Positions 1 through 11,529 of a stretch of DNA of 64,000 bases are shown in pieces. A program made the position numbers and the translations under genes. Every line of letters starts with the position of its first letter. Position 1 is the stretch's first letter. Source of the stretch: Allacma fusca (Eukaryota > Arthropoda > Collembola > Symphypleona > Sminthuridae). The notes under the pieces were generated by a model that saw only the letters and a program-made list of their open reading frames with translations, did not search any database and was not told the origin of the DNA. The stretch is from NCBI GenBank assembly GCA_947179485.1, contig OX359247.1:33456801-33520800 (forward strand). The letters run 5' to 3'.

Positions 1-60
1 TGGACATTTAAAGTAGTTGCACTCACATGTGGGATCCTCTGCCGGTTCAAGTATTTTCAA
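1..60 (+). pseudogene. Possible gustatory-receptor exon 3 relic at window edge
   Basis: The first ~45 bases read like the part of exon 3 of the intact receptor at 7467-9033 that encodes the hydrophobic segment around 'ALACDIACLF' (here roughly 'VALTCGILC'). The match is short and ends at the window edge, so it may be either a relic or chance similarity. Confidence 0.25.
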
Positions 61-131
61 GTATCACATTGAAATGCAGAATCGGGACTTGCACTCAAAA
101 TAGAATCTTATGAAGATTGAATTGTGAAGAG

Positions 132-758
132 CAGAGCTGCGTTCAAGTCAAGTTATTTTAGACAACTTGACTTGAACTTGACTTGAACTTGAAAAATTGT
201 CTAAACAAGGTATCCGTACTTGTACTTGATGAATCAAGTTTTTCAAGCAACTTGAGTATTCAAGTACACGCTTTTCAATGCAACAAGAACCTCGACTATC
301 AAGAACAACCTCATAAAACAATAAGTCAGAACTTTTAATTGTTCAAAGTATGCAAATAATACACCAGAATTATTCTCGATGTGGACCACTGGGCATCGTG
401 GAGATTTTTATGTCGGTGGAATAAAAACAAACACAATTAAAGATGTCATTATTATAATGATTGACGCATAAAATTATTTTTAGTTGGATGCAGGAGATAA
501 ACTTGATTTCAGTGACAAAAACTCAAGTTATACTCAAGTTTTATTCAAGTACTTCCATTCAGTGTACCTGACCTTGACTTGATTTTGAAATCAAGTAATA
601 AATTATTAACTTGGAATTGATCGAACAAATTCAAGTTAAAATTATAAATTCACTTGAACTTGATGTTCAAGTTTCAAGTTACAAAACTGTCTGCCCTTGA
701 CTTGACTTGATACGCACTTGAACTATTGAAGTTGTACTTGAACTTGAACGCAGCTCTG
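132..758. mobile_element. hAT-like TIR element, CTTGAA-repeat family, copy 1
   Basis: The terminal inverted repeats are CAGAGCTGCGTTCAAG on the left and its complement ending GCAGCTCTG on the right. The interior is packed with (A)CTTGAA/TTCAAG units on both sides of a small AT-rich core. No coding capacity is seen. The flanks (GTGAAGAG and AAGGAAGA) are not a clean target-site duplication, unlike the sister copy at 27865-29062, so this copy is probably older. Confidence 0.75.
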
Positions 759-1052
759 AAGGAAGAGGAAATTAATTCACCCCGTAATTATTCCGGCTTA
801 CGGAATGCATTTTTGTGAATTGTGATTTTACTCCAGAGATTTTTGTTAGCCTTAAATTATTTATATTAAATTCAAATTAATAAAAGCTAAACTCCGATTT
901 GACTTTCACCACCAACAGTGCTGGAATTTAAAGTAGGAAATAGCTGGAATGAGAACCTCATGCCTGTTCAAGGTATTTGTCGATTGAAGTCCATTTTATT
1001 TACGGATTTATACTACATCTTGTCTAATTTCTACATGGTAAATTTATTTTAG
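759..1052. other. Intergenic, no gene seen
   Basis: AT-rich sequence with no coding similarity that I recognise. A short stretch near 918-985 resembles the first 60 bases of the window, perhaps receptor-derived intron sequence. Confidence 0.4.
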
Positions 1053-1250
1053 GAATCTCCAAGACACTATAAGTGAATCCCAAGCGGAGGTTTTCAGAGC
1101 CATCAAAGCGTGTCAAATACTACAGTTGTCATTTCAAAATTTTAAAAAAGTTTCCCAAGGTTTACATGGACTTTTGAAATAATTTCACTGACATATTGTA
1201 CTCACATGTGACATTCCCTGTCCTGTCATAGCAATCATTCATAGCTAAAA
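1053..1250 (+). pseudogene. Gustatory-receptor-like exon 3 relic
   Basis: A TTTTAG acceptor is followed by sequence that aligns in frame with the start of exon 3 of the intact gene at 7467-9033. Both have a charged stretch, then 'LQLSFQNF' (here) against 'LQLSIQNF' (intact gene), then a hydrophobic segment. In-frame stops appear near 1180, and no exon 1 or 2 is recognisable upstream. It is a decayed member of the tandem receptor cluster. Confidence 0.6.
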
Positions 1251-2469
1251 ATATGTATGTAATGTAAACGTTTCCCTTCGTTATTCCCTTTGTAATTAAT
1301 TAATGTCTCCATGTCTCTTTATATAAGTGCGTAGAAAATTGCTTCAAATGTTAAAAAATCCGTTTATATTTTATAGGCAAAAATTTTCAATTTACAAAAT
1401 AAATCCGATCATGTAAATTGTAATTCTACTGTCACTTCCCTGCCATTGGTACTGTAATCAGGAAAACAGAAGGAAAATTAAATACAGAATAAAGTTATCT
1501 TTTCCCTGCAGTTCCAGCTGCCTTTGGATTCCAATAATCTTCAGACCACAGCATGCACAGAATCGCGTTCGGACAAGTTACCATAGAAAGCCAGGTCAAC
1601 AGGGCACAGAGCATGTATAATAATTCCATACTGAGACAAAATGTGGACAAAATATGAACTGATAATTTATCATAAAACCTTTAAAATCATCTTCGCCATG
1701 CGTATAATTGAATTGAGTAAAAGTGATCGGCTGATTAATTAAGTATTTTTAATGACAAGCTCAATTAGAGAAAAATAGCCCGGAAATAGTGATATAAATA
1801 GCTATTTCCTAAGAAAATAACTATTTATCTGAATTTCCTTGCATCAAGTATGACAGAGGCTCAGCCGGAACGTAACTTTCTAAAAGTTCAAAAGATTCAA
1901 AATTAATTTAAAAGTTTGGAATTTACGCTAAGCTTAAAACCCTTCTGAAATGTTGATTGCTTCAATTCTGAGTTTGCATTGAAATTAAAATAACTTTCAG
2001 TCAATATCTGTAGCTAGTAAAAAGCCTTGCTCCGCAGGGAAATTTGCTTGACGTCTTGGTCTGTTGTAACATTTTAAAACCTGTGTGATAGTGAAGATAG
2101 ATAGCAGAATAAAAGCCAATTAAAATGCTAAAAATCGATAAACACGTGAAAAAATCATGGTTGAGCGCACTGGAAAAGTTCACACTAATTGTAAGGCCCT
2201 GCGCATGTCCCATGTTTGATCCCTAGACCGCGGCTGGGAGTTGGTCCCGCATACATTTTTACCAATCAGTTACGATTAAAAACTTCCTTAAAACAATATT
2301 TGTTGTAAATGCATCATTTTTGACATTTTTTGAAGTATTTTGCCTTGATGCTCAGTGTCGACAATTTTTGCTTTAACTTTTCTTCTATATGTAGCTCTGC
2401 AAAGTTTATAATATTTCGGGCTCCACACAATTAACTGTATAAGTACTATTCTATTCTCCCTGTAGTTAC
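1251..2469. other. Intergenic, no gene seen
   Basis: AT-rich sequence with only short open frames that lack recognisable motifs. Confidence 0.4.
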
Positions 2470-2580
2470 CCCTGATCCTCAGTTTTGTTGACATATACTT
2501 TTTCACTGTATTGAAACGTGGCTCCAAAAAACGCTACATAGAGTTGACCATGAGTAAAAACGGTGTTGATAACCAAATGC
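2470..2580 (-). pseudogene. PIF1/Helitron helicase C-terminal relic
   Basis: On the minus strand this reads 'FTHGQLYVAF', the conserved HGQLYVA motif near the C-terminus of PIF1-type helicases encoded by Helitrons. The next residues do not continue the family pattern (the expected S-R is lost), so it is a relic. A second, better-preserved copy of the same motif lies at 2901-3030. Confidence 0.6.
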
Positions 2581-2689
2581 CTACTTTCCTATAAAACAAA
2601 CGGGTATTCACCCCCATTTGAAATTAGTGTAATTTGGGGAAGAAACGTGGTATCCCCTTTCGCCCTTCCTGTTAAAACCTTAGTGAATA

Positions 2690-3035
2690 TAAGATTTTCC
2701 TTGAGCGGATCAAGCCACCGCCGGAGTTTTTAGATAACCCCCATTTCCCAATTTCCCAATAACAACACCAAAACAATATATCGGCTTGATCCGCTAGTAT
2801 TAAACTTCTATTGCCAAAATGATTTCTTTTATCGAGTATTTTTTAAATAATGATATTTGCTTCGGAAATACAATTTCGTATGATTATAATATATAATAAA
2901 TTAGATAACTTCTTTAAATACGCAATTACTTGTGTGGGTTCCTTTACCTTTCTGCATTGTCATTTACAATGATCTTAAAATTTATTTTTGATTTCTCGAA
3001 AACGCAACATACAGTTGACCATGTAAAAACATTGG
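2690..3035 (-). mobile_element. Helitron 3' end with helicase C-terminal relic
   Basis: Positions 3030-2901 on the minus strand read 'FLHGQLYVAFSR', then two in-frame stops, then 'THTSNCVFKEVI' and a stop. This matches the C-terminus of Helitron PIF1-like helicases. About 100-200 bases further in the same direction comes a candidate Helitron 3' hairpin built from GGCGGTGGCTTGATCCGC and its complement (about 2704-2800). An inverted, related copy of this terminal region lies at 47600-47775. It is degenerate and non-autonomous. Confidence 0.65.
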
Positions 3036-3164
3036 CTTCGATAGATAAATATCAACTGTATACAAACTTTGTCCTTGAGAATTTTTAATCGTCACAACAA
3101 AGCTTACGTTAAATTATAGTACTTATTAAGAAAGCCCAGAGGTCTCGCGTCGCGAGACCCCGGG

Positions 3165-3490
3165 ATGCCTGCCCGTGACAATGTCGCTGCCCTTGCTACT
3201 GTATAATGCTTTAATAGTTTATTGTTTAAAGTTCAAAAATGATTCTCTTCTAATTTGAAAGAGTGGCCCGTCTTTGTGGTTGACGGCTGCACGTGACAAT
3301 GTCGCAGCCCTTGCTACTGTATCATGCTTTAATAATTTATTTTTTAATTAAAAAAAATAATTCTCTTCTAATTTGAATGAGTGGGCCTTCTTTGTGGTTG
3401 ATGGCTGCCCTTACAATGTCGCCGCCCTTGCTACTGTATCATGCTTTAATAATTTATTTTAAAAAATAATTTTTTAATAATTTTAAATCC
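3165..3490. repeat. Tandem repeat, ~118-bp unit, nearly three copies
   Basis: The block around ACAATGTCGC(T/A/C)GCCCTTGCTACTGTAT starts near 3177, 3295 and 3412, a period of 117-118 bases. Each unit carries a G+C-rich part (protein-like GCCCTTGCTACTGTAT) and an A/T run with TTCTCTTCTAATTTGAA. No coding function is evident. Confidence 0.8.
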
Positions 3491-3529
3491 GTATTACACC
3501 AGGACGCTGACGAAGACTGTCCACTCTTT

Positions 3530-3690
3530 AAAATTAGTAGAGAGGATGCTTTTTTATTTTTTGTACTTTTTTTACTATATACATGTTTTTTTACATTTTG
3601 TACTTATTTGCGCAGATGATTTTATATTTTTTGTGCTTCATTAACAATATATATGCTCTTTTACTTTTTGTACTAATTTTTAAATTAGAT
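3530..3690. repeat. T-rich imperfect repeat (TTTTTGTACTT)
   Basis: The motif TTTTTTGTACTT followed by a short AT spacer and ACTATATACATG or AACAATATATATG recurs two to three times. Low complexity, no gene. Confidence 0.5.
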
Positions 3691-4080
3691 TAAATTAGAT
3701 GCAGCTTTTTTATTGCTGCGTTGATTTGGCGCGTAAATTCAAAATAACATACATTCTCACTCCATATTATATAAGATACAAAATAATATTCGAGTCCTCA
3801 AAATTCAGTGCTAAATCTCATGGCATTTTAATTTTTCTTCAATTCATTACGTTTTCTAAGAAATCATGGAGAAATGAACAAATGTTGTTTACTGTTTCCG
3901 AGTTAATAACGTTCAGTTCTCTAATGAAATTCAAAAGCAGACGAGTCTTGTCATGCTTTAATGGAAACAATTCAGCTCGATCAAAACCACTTTTGAGAAG
4001 AGACATAATTGCACGAGAAATGAATGTAAATCAAAAATATTACCATTTCAGTTCCAGTCACCTGTAGACCTGAAACAGTC

Positions 4081-5447
4081 CAAATGAATTTCATGTATTT
4101 TCGTCTCATTCAACAATTTTTCACTCAAGGATGGAGTAGCCTTTTCAAAATCGTTGAACAAACATTTTTTACAGCATCTTTTTTTACTGCATTTTACTGG
4201 ACAACATTGATGTTCCTGGTTGAGTCATCTCTTTTGACAGCCATCTACAACCAAATTTCTCAAACACTTCCTGATGGTGAATTTAGAAGTTTAATTTGAT
4301 TATTTTGTGAGGAATTACCCTCCCTGACTTACCTCAATATTTTTGGTCTACATGGCACGGGTCAAAAAAGGAACGAGAAATATTTTCTTTTTCAGATATC
4401 AAAAATAAATTATTTCCTCAATTTATCATGCTCACAGTTCCCTCCCTTTCTGCATTTCCACCGTTACTTTCGTAATGTACCATTTATTGTTTTTGTTACA
4501 TCCCGGTGGAAAGTTTTTCTGGTTTTCTGTCTTCAATCCCAATTCATATCAAGTGCCTTTCCTTATCATATTTACTTTAATTGAGGTCTGCCTTATTTCA
4601 ATTTGTGCAAGTGTGGGAATGTTCCAAATATACGTCCAACTTTTCTTTTTCAAAAAAATTTCCCACACTGCCAAAAGTGAAGTTAAGAATTTGGGGTAAA
4701 AAATTTTTAATATCTGAAACTTTTATTTAACTAGACGTTGTAACAATGCACGATGGCTTAATATAAATTTATTTCAGGAATTCCAGAGACAGCAACGATT
4801 TTGAAGCAGATTTTAAAAGATTAATCAAGGCACTCCGAGAGCTCCAACTGTCAATTCAGAATTTCAACCAAGTATTTCCAAACGTCATATTAACCTTCAA
4901 AATAATTGCGCTCACAGTTGCCATTGCATGTCTTTTCATGGCAATCAAAATTTTCCGAACAAATCCACTACTCCCTCTCGGAGAGTTGATAGTAGCAGTT
5001 GACATCAATTTTACCTTCCTATAACGCTTGTTGAGGTGTGTGTAACTGATAAATAGTAAAATCCCGATGTAGTTTGATTTACTATGAAAGTTACTGATTG
5101 CACATGTAGTGAAGTAATTGACTTGCCCAAATACAAGAATTACTATACTTGTAATGTAGCTTGCTTGCTACATTTCATAGTACTTGCATTAAAATTATTA
5201 CTATGAAAGTAATATTCAATACTTTTGCTATTGTCAAATAACTTCCGTCCTATTGGCATCCAACAAATTACGAAATAAAGAAAATTTTCACAACATTATT
5301 GGGCAATCAATGAGATCAGTTCATCCCTGCGGGATCCAAGTTGGTCAGTTCCATGTATTTGAGAGGACTTCAACCCCTAATTTTGTACAAAGAAACTTTG
5401 CAGAGGCTGTTGGTTACTTTTCCTACCAGTTGAACATATTGATTTAA
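4081..5447 (+). pseudogene. Gustatory-receptor-like pseudogene (tandem copy 1)
   Basis: This copy is homologous along its length to the intact receptor at 7467-9033. Its exon 1 is represented only from 'MNFMYFRL' onward (4084-4276, donor GTGAAT). The exon 2 homologue ends at 4695 with the same donor position, and the exon 3 homologue starts at 4778 after TTTCAG. The first half of exon 1 is missing. Exon 2 carries a 1-base frameshift near 4430. Exon 3 reaches a stop near 5024 and is interrupted by about 200 bases of unrelated AT-rich DNA (about 5030-5236) before the C-terminal part resumes ('HPCGIQVGQFHVFERTSTPNF'). The C-terminal block is well conserved with the intact copy, so inactivation looks fairly recent. 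Confidence 0.75.
5030..5236. mobile_element. Insertion interrupting receptor exon 3
   Basis: About 200 bases with no counterpart in the intact paralogue sit inside exon 3. They contain repeats of TTACTATGAAAGT and TGTAGCTTGC/GCTTGCTACA. The repeated and inverted words suggest a small TIR-type element, but I could not define exact termini or a target duplication. Roughly 60 bases of exon sequence are missing at the junction. Confidence 0.4.
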
Positions 5448-6379
5448 TTATTATTCAAATCGTATTAGAAGCAAGGACTGTATTTACTGAACGGAAATAC
5501 AGCAGAAATATTACACCTTTCTAGAAAATTTTGTTACCATCGTAAATATAATTATATACGGAGGTCAAAAAACAAGAACAGCCTGAAAGAGCTTTCACAT
5601 TCATCAATTATTTTTCTATAAGGTGTATTCTAAACTTATGTAATCTTTCATCTAAAAATGAATAAGTAATTGTAATAATTATAGCGAATCCCCTGGTGAT
5701 CCCATTCGGAATTAAATAAATGCTCACAACAATATTCATTCAAATTCAGAAATGTCCGCTGTATTCTTAGCACAACAAAGCTGACAGATTCATTTAGTAA
5801 CAGGTATTCCACCCAGTTCGATAAAGAAGTTTTTGCAAGAAAGAACCAGTCAGTATCAGATACTTGTACCAACTGGATGAATGTACCAGGATCACAACTT
5901 AAGTAGATTTTTATCCTGAAAGCAAATAAGAATTCATTTCCTGGTTATTTGCTTAGCATTGTAAAGTAAGTTCAAAAACAGGAAGGGCTCAATGTCATAA
6001 TTGCAACCTTTGTATTTCCCTACTCAATGTTTATTTGTACATTCAATTCCAGGAGATTCAAACGTTCCTTTCTAGATATGTATAAGGAATAAATTGTTTT
6101 CGGCTAAATCGTCCAATTTCATAAATTAATGCACAATTGGGATAGTTGATCGCAAACCTCTTGTCTAATGGAAATCATTCAGCATGAGCCGAACCTATTT
6201 TGATAAAATATATGTATGCAGTTATAATTGCTGGAGAAAAAATTGCTAATTAAATAAACTGTAAGAATGGCGGAACTAATAAACTACCGAGAACCGTGCA
6301 GAATAAATACATTTCAGTTCTGCTACCCTGGGAATTTAAAACACATTTTAGACAATATTAAACGAATCAATACTCGGTA
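5448..6379. other. Receptor-cluster spacer
   Basis: Spacer between receptor copies. Its first part (about 5450-5880) resembles the region downstream of the intact gene (about 9040-9370), including a shared segment with AATGAATAAGTA and GATCCC(T/C)TGGTGATCCCATTC. It therefore belongs to the tandem duplication unit. No gene seen. Confidence 0.5.
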
Positions 6380-6548
6380 AAGCTCTCAGCTCTCCAACAA
6401 TAACTGAAAAACTCTGCTTCACAGCTTGTCTTCTCACTGCATTTTACTGGACTTCAGTGATATTTCTGGTGCAGCCATCTCATCTGAAAGCCATCTTTAA
6501 CCAAATCTCTCAAAAAATTACGAATGGGGAGGTTGACCATTTTAGTTA
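6380..6548 (+). pseudogene. Gustatory-receptor-like exon 1 relic
   Basis: Reads 'CFTACLLTAFYWTSVIFLV' followed by 'AIFNQISQ', aligning with the end of exon 1 of the intact gene ('FFTACFFIGFYWNSVIYLV'). The splice donor position has changed to GGGGAGG, and no exon 2 or 3 follows before the intact gene begins. A third, truncated member of the cluster. Confidence 0.7.
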
Positions 6549-7466
6549 AATATTTAATGGAAAATATTGTACGATGTATTCTTCTATATAAGAGGAAATT
6601 TTCCGCTGATTCCTTTTTGTTTGTTCTCGTGAACCAAACGTTTGGAAATTAGTCAAGTTTAAAGACAAGTTTCAGTAAAAATCGTTTTATTCGATAATTT
6701 TATTGTTATTCGAAGTATGGGTAGTCCAATCTAGGGTATGATTGCAGATATTTGTACAGTATCTGTCTTCAAAATTTGGGAATACAATTCTGCGTGTACT
6801 ACAGATGGTGTAAATGGCTATTATTGATACTGGCGGAAAATCATCCTTTCACTGAATGCTGAGCGGAATTCATTATTGCGAAAGAAATATTGTCCGATTA
6901 TTTTCGTAGAAATGCACATTATTATACCCACGGGAGGTCACTTAACAGGATGCCTTTTTAAATTTATTATTATTAATTCAGTCGAGAACAAGCCATGATA
7001 TGTTTCCTGTTTCATTCCCAATTAGGTATCAATTATTGTAACTTCAGCTTAGAAATAGTCAGAGCTCAAAGTAATAGCCTTTACGTTTTTTAAAAATTAC
7101 CTGAATATCAAAACCTAACATGAAGTTTCGATCATTCCTAGTTGTTTACTTTGTTAATAATGTCCAATTTTCCTATTAAATACCCAAAAGGACGAATCAA
7201 ACTCAAATTAACTTGTATAATTATAGGAAACCAATCAGCTTGAGCCAACCATGTATTGATGAACGGTATACTGTAATAATTATTATTACCGGAGAAGTAA
7301 TTCGAAATTATTGTTAGCCCAATTTAATTATTTTTGTCCACAAGGCGGAACCCCTTTAGAACAAATTGCATCCTGACAAGTCTTGTCATTTCCCAGCAAC
7401 CATTAAGATACAATTTTTAGAGAGAACCAACCGAGACAACACTTCAACAAAATTACGAACACTCGA
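6549..7466. other. Receptor-cluster spacer / upstream region
   Basis: AT-rich sequence upstream of the intact receptor gene. I see no clear core promoter and no further gene. Confidence 0.4.
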
Positions 7467-9033
7467 ATGAGTAAAATTGACTGGAAATTCTTTGACAAAA
7501 TGTTAACAAAGTATGAGCTTCGCTTTAATAATAAAACCCTAAGAATACTTTCAATTCTGCGTCTAATGCCTTTCGAAATGGATACAGATGACAGGTTATT
7601 TTACGTCAAGGGCTTCAAAAGAAATTTCATTTGGAAATTTTACTACGGAATTATGTGCGTCCATATGAATTTCATGTATTTTCGTCTCCTTCAACAAATT
7701 TACACTCAAGGTTGGAATAGTCTCTTTGAAATCGTTGAGCAAACATTTTTCACAGCTTGTTTTTTCATTGGGTTTTACTGGAACTCAGTGATTTATCTTG
7801 TCGAGCCATCCCTACTGACCGCCATCTTTAATCAAACTTTTCAAACAATTCCAGCTGGTAAAATTAGAAATATAATTTAATTATGTTTTGGGCATTGACT
7901 CTCCCTGACTTATCTCAGCGTTCCTATAGTATCATCAAAGGGAAGTAATTTTTTAAAGCTATGAAAGACATGAAAAAATAAATACTAAACAATTGTTTTA
8001 ACGAAAGCTTTTTCCCCACTCAAAGAAAAGATTTACTCACATCGATGTGCATTATTTCAGGCCCCTTGACAGACAGTGACTTTCAAAATTCGCTTTTAAT
8101 CAATTTTCCCCATACGAATCGCAGGTTCTGCCCACGCTTTCTATTCTCGTCGGAAGAATTACACATTGCAAGAAATACTCATCCTTTCCCTCCCTTTCTG
8201 CATTTCCACTGGGACTTCCGTAATGTACGCTTTATTGTTTCTAATGCGCCCCTCTGCAAAGTTTTTCTGGTTTTCTGTCTTCAATCCCAAATCGTATCAA
8301 GTACCTTTCCTTATCATATTTGCTGTTATGGAGTTCTTCACTAGTATAATTTTTTCAAGTGTGACAATGATTCAAATGTACGTGCAACTCCTCTTTTTCG
8401 AAAAAGTCTCCCACACTGCCAAAAGTGAAGTTAAGCGTTTGGGGTAAGACAGATTTTAATCCCTCAATGCGTAATTTAACTAAACATTGTAACTATATGC
8501 ATGACGGCTTACTGTAAATTTATTTCAGGAATTCCAGAGACAACAACGATTTCGAAGCAGAGATTAAAAGATTAATCAAGACACTCCGAGAGCTCCAACT
8601 GTCAATTCAGAATTTCAACCAAGTATTTCCAAACGTCATTCTATCCTTCAAAATAATTGCACTAGCATGTGACATTGCATGCCTTTTCATGGCAATCAAA
8701 ATTTATCGAACAAATCCTCTACTAGCTCTTATAGAGTTGCTAGCAGCAGTTGATGCCGCTTTTCTATTTCTAACGCTCTTTGATCGGACATTTTTCATCC
8801 CTTCAGGAATTAAAAGTCTCAAGAGATCTGTTCTCTTAGCATCCAGGAATTTACAAAATTGTGAAAATTTTCAGAGGATGGTTCGTCAAACAGTGAGGTC
8901 AATTCGTCCTTGTGGAATCCAAGTGGGTCAGTTCCATGTGTTTGAGAGGACTTCAACCCCAAATTTTGCTAATTTTGTGAAACGATACTTGCAGGGGCTG
9001 TTGGTCACTTTTCGTACGAGTGGATCAAATTGA
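7467..9033 (+). CDS. Gustatory-receptor-like 7-transmembrane chemoreceptor, three exons
   Basis: Modelled as exons 7467-7857, 8125-8443 and 8529-9033. The introns start GTAAAA and GTAAGA and end at GCAG and TTTCAG, and the phases (1 and 2) are consistent. The result is 404 residues, typical for insect-type gustatory receptors. Hydrophobic segments occur around 'FFTACFFIGFYWNSVIYLV' (exon 1), 'ILILSLPFCISTGTSVMYAL' and 'VPFLIIFAVMEFF' (exon 2), and 'FKIIALACDIACLF' and 'LLAAVDAAFLFLTLF' (exon 3). The C-terminus ends in a short aromatic/hydrophobic helix, the region where this family carries its TYxxxxxQF-like signature, but the exact signature is not preserved. A related odorant-receptor-type protein cannot be excluded without a profile search. 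The likely role is a ligand-gated cation channel in the sensory-neuron membrane. It is the only member of the cluster with all exons open. Confidence 0.65.
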
Positions 9034-10144
9034 TTGAACATTATTGTTCAAATCGTATTAAAAGCTAGGCCTGTACAGCAGAAATATTATGCTTTGATGG
9101 AAAATTTTGTAACCATCATAAATATATGCAGGTCAAAAAACGAGAAGAGCACCAAAGGGCTTACCCAATCGTCAATTCTATCTATAAAGTGTGTTCTAAA
9201 CTTGTCAGATTTTCAGCTAAAAATGAATAAGTAGTTGTAATAATTATTATAAGTGGATGATGATCCCTGGTGATCCCATTCTCAATTAAATAAGTGCTCA
9301 GCGCCACCTCCATTCAAATTCAGAAATTGTCAGCTGTAATCTTAGCACAACAAAGCCAACAGATTGAGTTATTAGCAGGTATTTGACTCAGTACAAACTA
9401 ACCATTATCCCGTTCCCATACCTGTTGTTCCCGGGATCAAGTAGGTACTTTTACCATCTAGAAACGCACTCAAAATTGATCTTGGAAGACTTTATTTATG
9501 TAGACAAATCAATTTGCATATTCCATTTCATTCTTTTTTCCTTCAATTTCTACACACATATCCTTGCCTAAAAGATTATAATGTTAGAACTCGTGTTTCA
9601 GTACAATTACGGTATTTTCTAGAATATTTCTACAAGTTAATCTAATAAATATTAAAATAATAATTATTATTAGTTTATACTTTTACTGCAAGTTTTACCC
9701 TTGAAAAATCGATTGCTCGAACTAATGTTTTGTTTTCAAATAAAGCTAACAAAGGGAAACTAATCCATGCTGGCACTGGCTTATATTTTTCAGATATATT
9801 TTAAATGCAGAATAATTATCTTTTCGTCAGCAATTGATCTTAAATATTAAGTACCATTTTGAAACCCTCATCAACATTCAATTTTATTATTGAAGAGCAT
9901 CATCAATACTCCATTCATTATTGCATCCTTTCCCAGTATGACATTTTAAAGTGTTGATATTCGGTCTACTCGGCACATAATCTCTGAAGAATTTAACAAT
10001 CAGTTATTACGCCGTTACGTTTCGCTACGGGGGAGCGTTTCGCCGCCCTGCATATTGTCTGTTTTTATCTGCAAAACGAAGGGTTTGATGGTTACAGAAA
10101 TCCTGATAATAATTTTTACCACACTAATTGTAATTAAAATACGA
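9034..10144. other. Downstream spacer, no gene seen
   Basis: AT-rich. The first ~340 bases match the spacer after the pseudogenised receptor (5450-5880). I recognise nothing in the rest. Confidence 0.4.
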
Positions 10145-10397
10145 CTTGGACCCGGGAACAGAACCGGGAACACCAGCTGTGGGAACGAGTACAGGTCCAG
10201 AACATTTTTAATTTCTGGGTATTGGAACATGAACGGGTCTGGGTACGATTTTTTATTAAATTCATGGGAACGGGTACCTAAAATACTGTTCCTATCATAA
10301 CGGGAACGGGTCCGGGTACGGGAACACTTTAAGGGAGTACCCATTGAGTGGGAACAGGAACGGGAACAAACTTTTTGTACCCATGACGACGACTGGA
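10145..10397. repeat. GGGAAC-rich repeat, probable truncated hAT-like element
   Basis: Dense GGGAACGGGTCCGGGTAC-type words over 250 bases. The right edge, ending GTACCCATGACGACGACTGG, looks like one terminus of an element of the same style as the complete ones in this window. I find no clear inverted partner on the left, so boundaries are approximate. Confidence 0.45.
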
Positions 10398-10483
10398 TGA
10401 GATACCCGCTTGGTGTCGGTCTAACGGGGTTATTAGGTGAATCAAGTTTATCATTGCTTAAATCTTGCTCTCATCATGGAGAG

Positions 10484-11256
10484 TAGAGTTCTGTTGGGGA
10501 CAAAATTCTTGTCCCGTCCCCGTCCCGTCCCGATATTTTTTTAAAACCTTTGTCCCCAGTCCCGTCCCAACAATCGGGACACGGTGACAAAAATCATGTT
10601 CCCGTCCCGTCCCCAAAAATTTATAAAAACGTTGTCCCCGGTCCCGTCCTGAAAGTCGGGACATGGGGACAAAAACCTTGTCACCGTCCCGTCCTCAAAT
10701 TTTTTAAAAAACATTGTCCCCGGATTGAAAATCGGGCTTGTGAACAAAATTCCTGTACCGTCCCGATAATTACTAAAAACAGTTGTCGACATTCTCATAC
10801 CGAAAATCGGAACATGATGAAGATTTCGTACAAAATATATTTGTACCAAAAACATATAAAAACGCATTTATAGAATCGTAGCTGCAAGATTCTTCCTTAA
10901 CTTTTTGAGCAACAAGCTTCCTTTTCTACAACCTAAAATCGAATGTCTTACATTCGGTGAAATAGTGTTCACATAAGAGTTTGCTCATGAGCATTAAAGC
11001 TGAAACGTTATCCTTGTTCTGCTATGCTTGCTCGTCCCGTCCAGTTATATACACGACCAAAAAGCATAACCCGTCCCGAATATAGTGGGGACAATTATTT
11101 TGTCCCCGTCCCGTCCCGAATGTATTGGGGACAATTTTTTTTGTCCCCGTCCCGTCCCGAATATGACATAGGGACAATTATTTTGACCCCGGGGACGTCC
11201 CGTCCCGGTCCGTCCAGTGTCCCGACGGGACGTCCCTGTCCCCAACAGAAGCTCTA
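10484..11256. mobile_element. hAT-like TIR element, GGGAC-repeat family, copy 1
   Basis: Starts TAGAGTTCTGTTGGGGACA and ends TGTCCCCAACAGAAGCTCTA, an inverted pair with a 2-base gap. Flanking 8-mers ATGGAGAG and ATGGGGAG differ at one base and fit a hAT target duplication. The body consists of GTCCCCGTCCCGTCCCGA units, with GGGAC on the opposite strand. The two halves flank a core (about 10800-11040) that matches the core of the second copy at 59316-60229. Short open frames in the repeats are by-products of the unit length. Confidence 0.85.
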
Positions 11257-11400
11257 ATGGGGAGTCCCAATACTAATTCCGTAGAAATACATTTTAGTTA
11301 CGATGTGTTATTAAACAAATCGACTTGCAAACACTGAGAAAGAACTAACCGGAAATGTAGTTTGAATGAATGCATGAAAACAGGTTTTAATTTGAGGTCT

Positions 11401-11526
11401 CTCCTTGCTTTTCCACTTACTTAAGTTTCAGTTGAGCGTGCATTTTCTGCGGTTCAATTCATATTAAATGATTTACGTGATAACCTAGCCGCGGGAACGC
11501 TCAATGAAATTATGTTTTACGATTAA
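11401..11526 (+). pseudogene. hAT transposase C-terminal relic
   Basis: From 11425 the + strand reads 'VSVERAFSAVQF' and then 'LNDLRDNLAAGTLNEIMF' to a stop at 11524. This is the C-terminal dimerisation region of hAT transposases, whose hallmark is SVERxFS. The codon before it, where the family normally has serine, is TAA, preceded by 'FPLT', so the frame is broken. The GAATTC-rich tract that follows may be the end of the same element. Confidence 0.75.
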
Positions 11527-11529
11527 ATT

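Noticed and set aside
10484..11256. Several overlapping open frames of 66-108 codons in the GGGAC repeats (also at 59316-60229, 30713-32697, 38108-39052, 17738-18726)
   Set aside because: They arise on both strands because the repeat unit lacks stop codons. The frames are not conserved between family copies and have no start context or splice structure.
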